Assembly (NCBI GenBank): GCA_946477805.1
Contig: CAMKZP010000172.1
Location: 1-7,561, forward strand
DNA from: an uncultured Enterobacter sp.
GTDB taxonomy: Bacteria > Pseudomonadota > Gammaproteobacteria > Enterobacterales > Enterobacteriaceae
DNA length: 7,561 bases
Direction: 5' to 3'
The position numbers and the translations under genes were made by a program. Under the pieces are notes generated by a model. It was not told the DNA's origin and did no database searches. It saw only the letters and a program-made list of their open reading frames with translations. Below are positions 6,918-7,561 of this stretch, one piece after another. The first letter of the stretch is position 1. Each line of letters starts with the position of its first letter.

Positions 6918-6947
6918 ATGGTGAAGCACTTCAATGGCCGCCGTCAA
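6918..6947 (-). promoter_or_regulatory. Candidate mlc promoter
   Basis: TTGACG (6942-6947, five of six to the -35 consensus) and CACCAT (6918-6923, weak -10) are 18 nt apart on the minus strand, giving a start near 6909-6911. This places the CRP site about 60 bp upstream, close to the class I position. The -10 is poor for sigma70; CACCAT also loosely resembles the heat-shock -10 core CCCCAT, and sigma32 control of an E. coli mlc promoter has, as I recall, been reported. The exact hexamers are uncertain. Confidence 0.4.
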
Positions 6948-6962
6948 ATATTTACTTAGCCA

Positions 6963-6978
6963 TGTGATTTACTGCACA
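6963..6978. promoter_or_regulatory. CRP-cAMP binding site upstream of mlc
   Basis: On the minus strand TGTGCAGTAAATCACA matches TGTGA-N6-TCACA at 9 of 10 conserved positions. It lies between the ynfL stop and mlc, centred about 60 bp before the predicted mlc start. CRP control of mlc is established in E. coli and links mlc expression to the same glucose signal that Mlc reads. Confidence 0.75.
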
Positions 6979-6995
6979 TTTTTACCCACTTTTCC

Positions 6996-7561
6996 CTATA
7001 AATAGCGCCCTGCGGAGGCGGTAATAAGCTGGTTTTTGAAACGCTGTGCCGCGTGGCTCTGCTCATGGTGTTTCGACCAGACCAGCCACATCTCCGATAC
7101 CGCGTCTGTTTCAGCAATGGCCAGCCAGCGCATTTCCCGCAATTGTACCCTTTTAAAGGAGGCCGGGAGAATAGACACCCCGAGCCCGGCGGCGACGAGG
7201 CCAATAATCGTCATAGCCTCTCCAACCTCCTGGGTGATGACGGGCGCCAGACCGTAGCGGCGCATCAGGCCAAGAATGTCGTCATACAGTCCGGTTCCTA
7301 CCTGCGGGTCGAAGAACACAAACGGCTCTTTCGCCAGCGCAGCCAGCGTGACCGACGGCTGCGCGGCCAGCGGATGATCGCGCGGGATCATCGCCATCAG
7401 CGGTTCACGAAGGATAACCTGCCACTCCAGCGTCTCCGGCAGCTGGGTGTTACGCATTAACCCCAGGTCGAGCGATCCTTCACTGAGCGGCGATATTTGC
7501 TCGCGGGTATTCATTTCGCGGGTCTGAATATGCACGTCGGGGAAGTTTCGGCGAAACGACG
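6996..7561 (-). CDS. ynfL: YnfL, LysR-family transcriptional regulator (5' end outside window)
   Basis: The frame is open from the window edge to TAG at 6996-6998 and supplies 188 C-terminal residues of a protein that should be about 297 long, so the N-terminal helix-turn-helix is not visible. What is seen is a LysR effector-binding domain: FRRNFPDVHIQTREMNTREQ, GSLDLGLMRN, PRDHPLA, EPFVFFDP, VGEAMTIIGLVAAGLGVSILP. It closely matches my recollection of E. coli YnfL, which also lies upstream of mlc. In E. coli it is divergent from the transporter gene ynfM, so ynfM may lie just beyond the right edge. A GTG at 7535 lies in the middle of the domain and is not the start. Target genes and effector are unknown to me. 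No terminator hairpin follows the stop, so some transcripts could enter mlc. Confidence 0.92.
   Translation of the reverse strand, partial: SFRRNFPDVHIQTREMNTREQISPLSEGSLDLGLMRNTQLPETLEWQVILREPLMAMIPRDHPLAAQPSVTLAALAKEPFVFFDPQVGTGLYDDILGLMRRYGLAPVITQEVGEAMTIIGLVAAGLGVSILPASFKRVQLREMRWLAIAETDAVSEMWLVWSKHHEQSHAAQRFKNQLITASAGRYL

Noticed and set aside
6875..6934. Upstream ATG extending Mlc to 426 residues
   Set aside because: The extension would cover the operator and the Shine-Dalgarno; the GTG at 6874 restores the 406-residue family length and start.
1..7561. CRISPR arrays, tRNA or rRNA genes, insertion sequences
   Set aside because: No spaced direct repeats, cloverleaf-like or rRNA-like stretch, or transposase frame was seen on either strand.

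Overview
The window looks like chromosomal DNA from an enteric gammaproteobacterium (Enterobacteriaceae; the Enterobacter/Citrobacter/Klebsiella neighbourhood is my inference). The right half carries, all on the minus strand, ynfL (LysR regulator, 5' end outside the window), mlc/dgsA (glucose-responsive ROK repressor) and ynfK/bioD2 (dethiobiotin synthetase paralogue). As far as I recall, this is the Escherichia coli gene order, and the protein sequences are close to the E. coli ones. The left half (1-4456) is accessory: a DUF2169 protein followed 3 nt later by a very long open frame encoding an RHS protein with a PAAR-like (DUF4150) N-terminus. In E. coli K-12 I recall clcB next to ynfK, so the junction between conserved backbone and accessory DNA appears to lie in the 371-nt gap at 4457-4827.

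Layout from right to left, which is the direction of transcription: ynfL (partial, ends 6996); a 121-nt gap holding a CRP site, an mlc promoter and an Mlc-type operator; mlc with a GTG start (6874-5654); a 130-nt gap with a strong hairpin whose T-tract faces the plus strand; bioD2 (5523-4828); a 371-nt AT-rich gap with two hairpins near bioD2 and a probable promoter region with an extended palindrome; the DUF2169 adaptor gene (4456-3281); and the RHS gene (3277 to beyond base 1). The RHS frame stays open for 1092 codons and leaves the window before the C-terminal part, so the end of the RHS core, the toxin and any immunity gene are not visible.

Functionally, the accessory pair fits a type VI secretion effector module: the DUF2169 protein would act as adaptor/chaperone that fits the PAAR-like tip of the RHS effector onto a VgrG spike encoded elsewhere. 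The backbone genes deal with sugar regulation (Mlc represses PTS genes and itself, under CRP input) and a biotin-related enzyme of uncertain physiological role. No tRNA, rRNA, CRISPR array or insertion sequence was seen.
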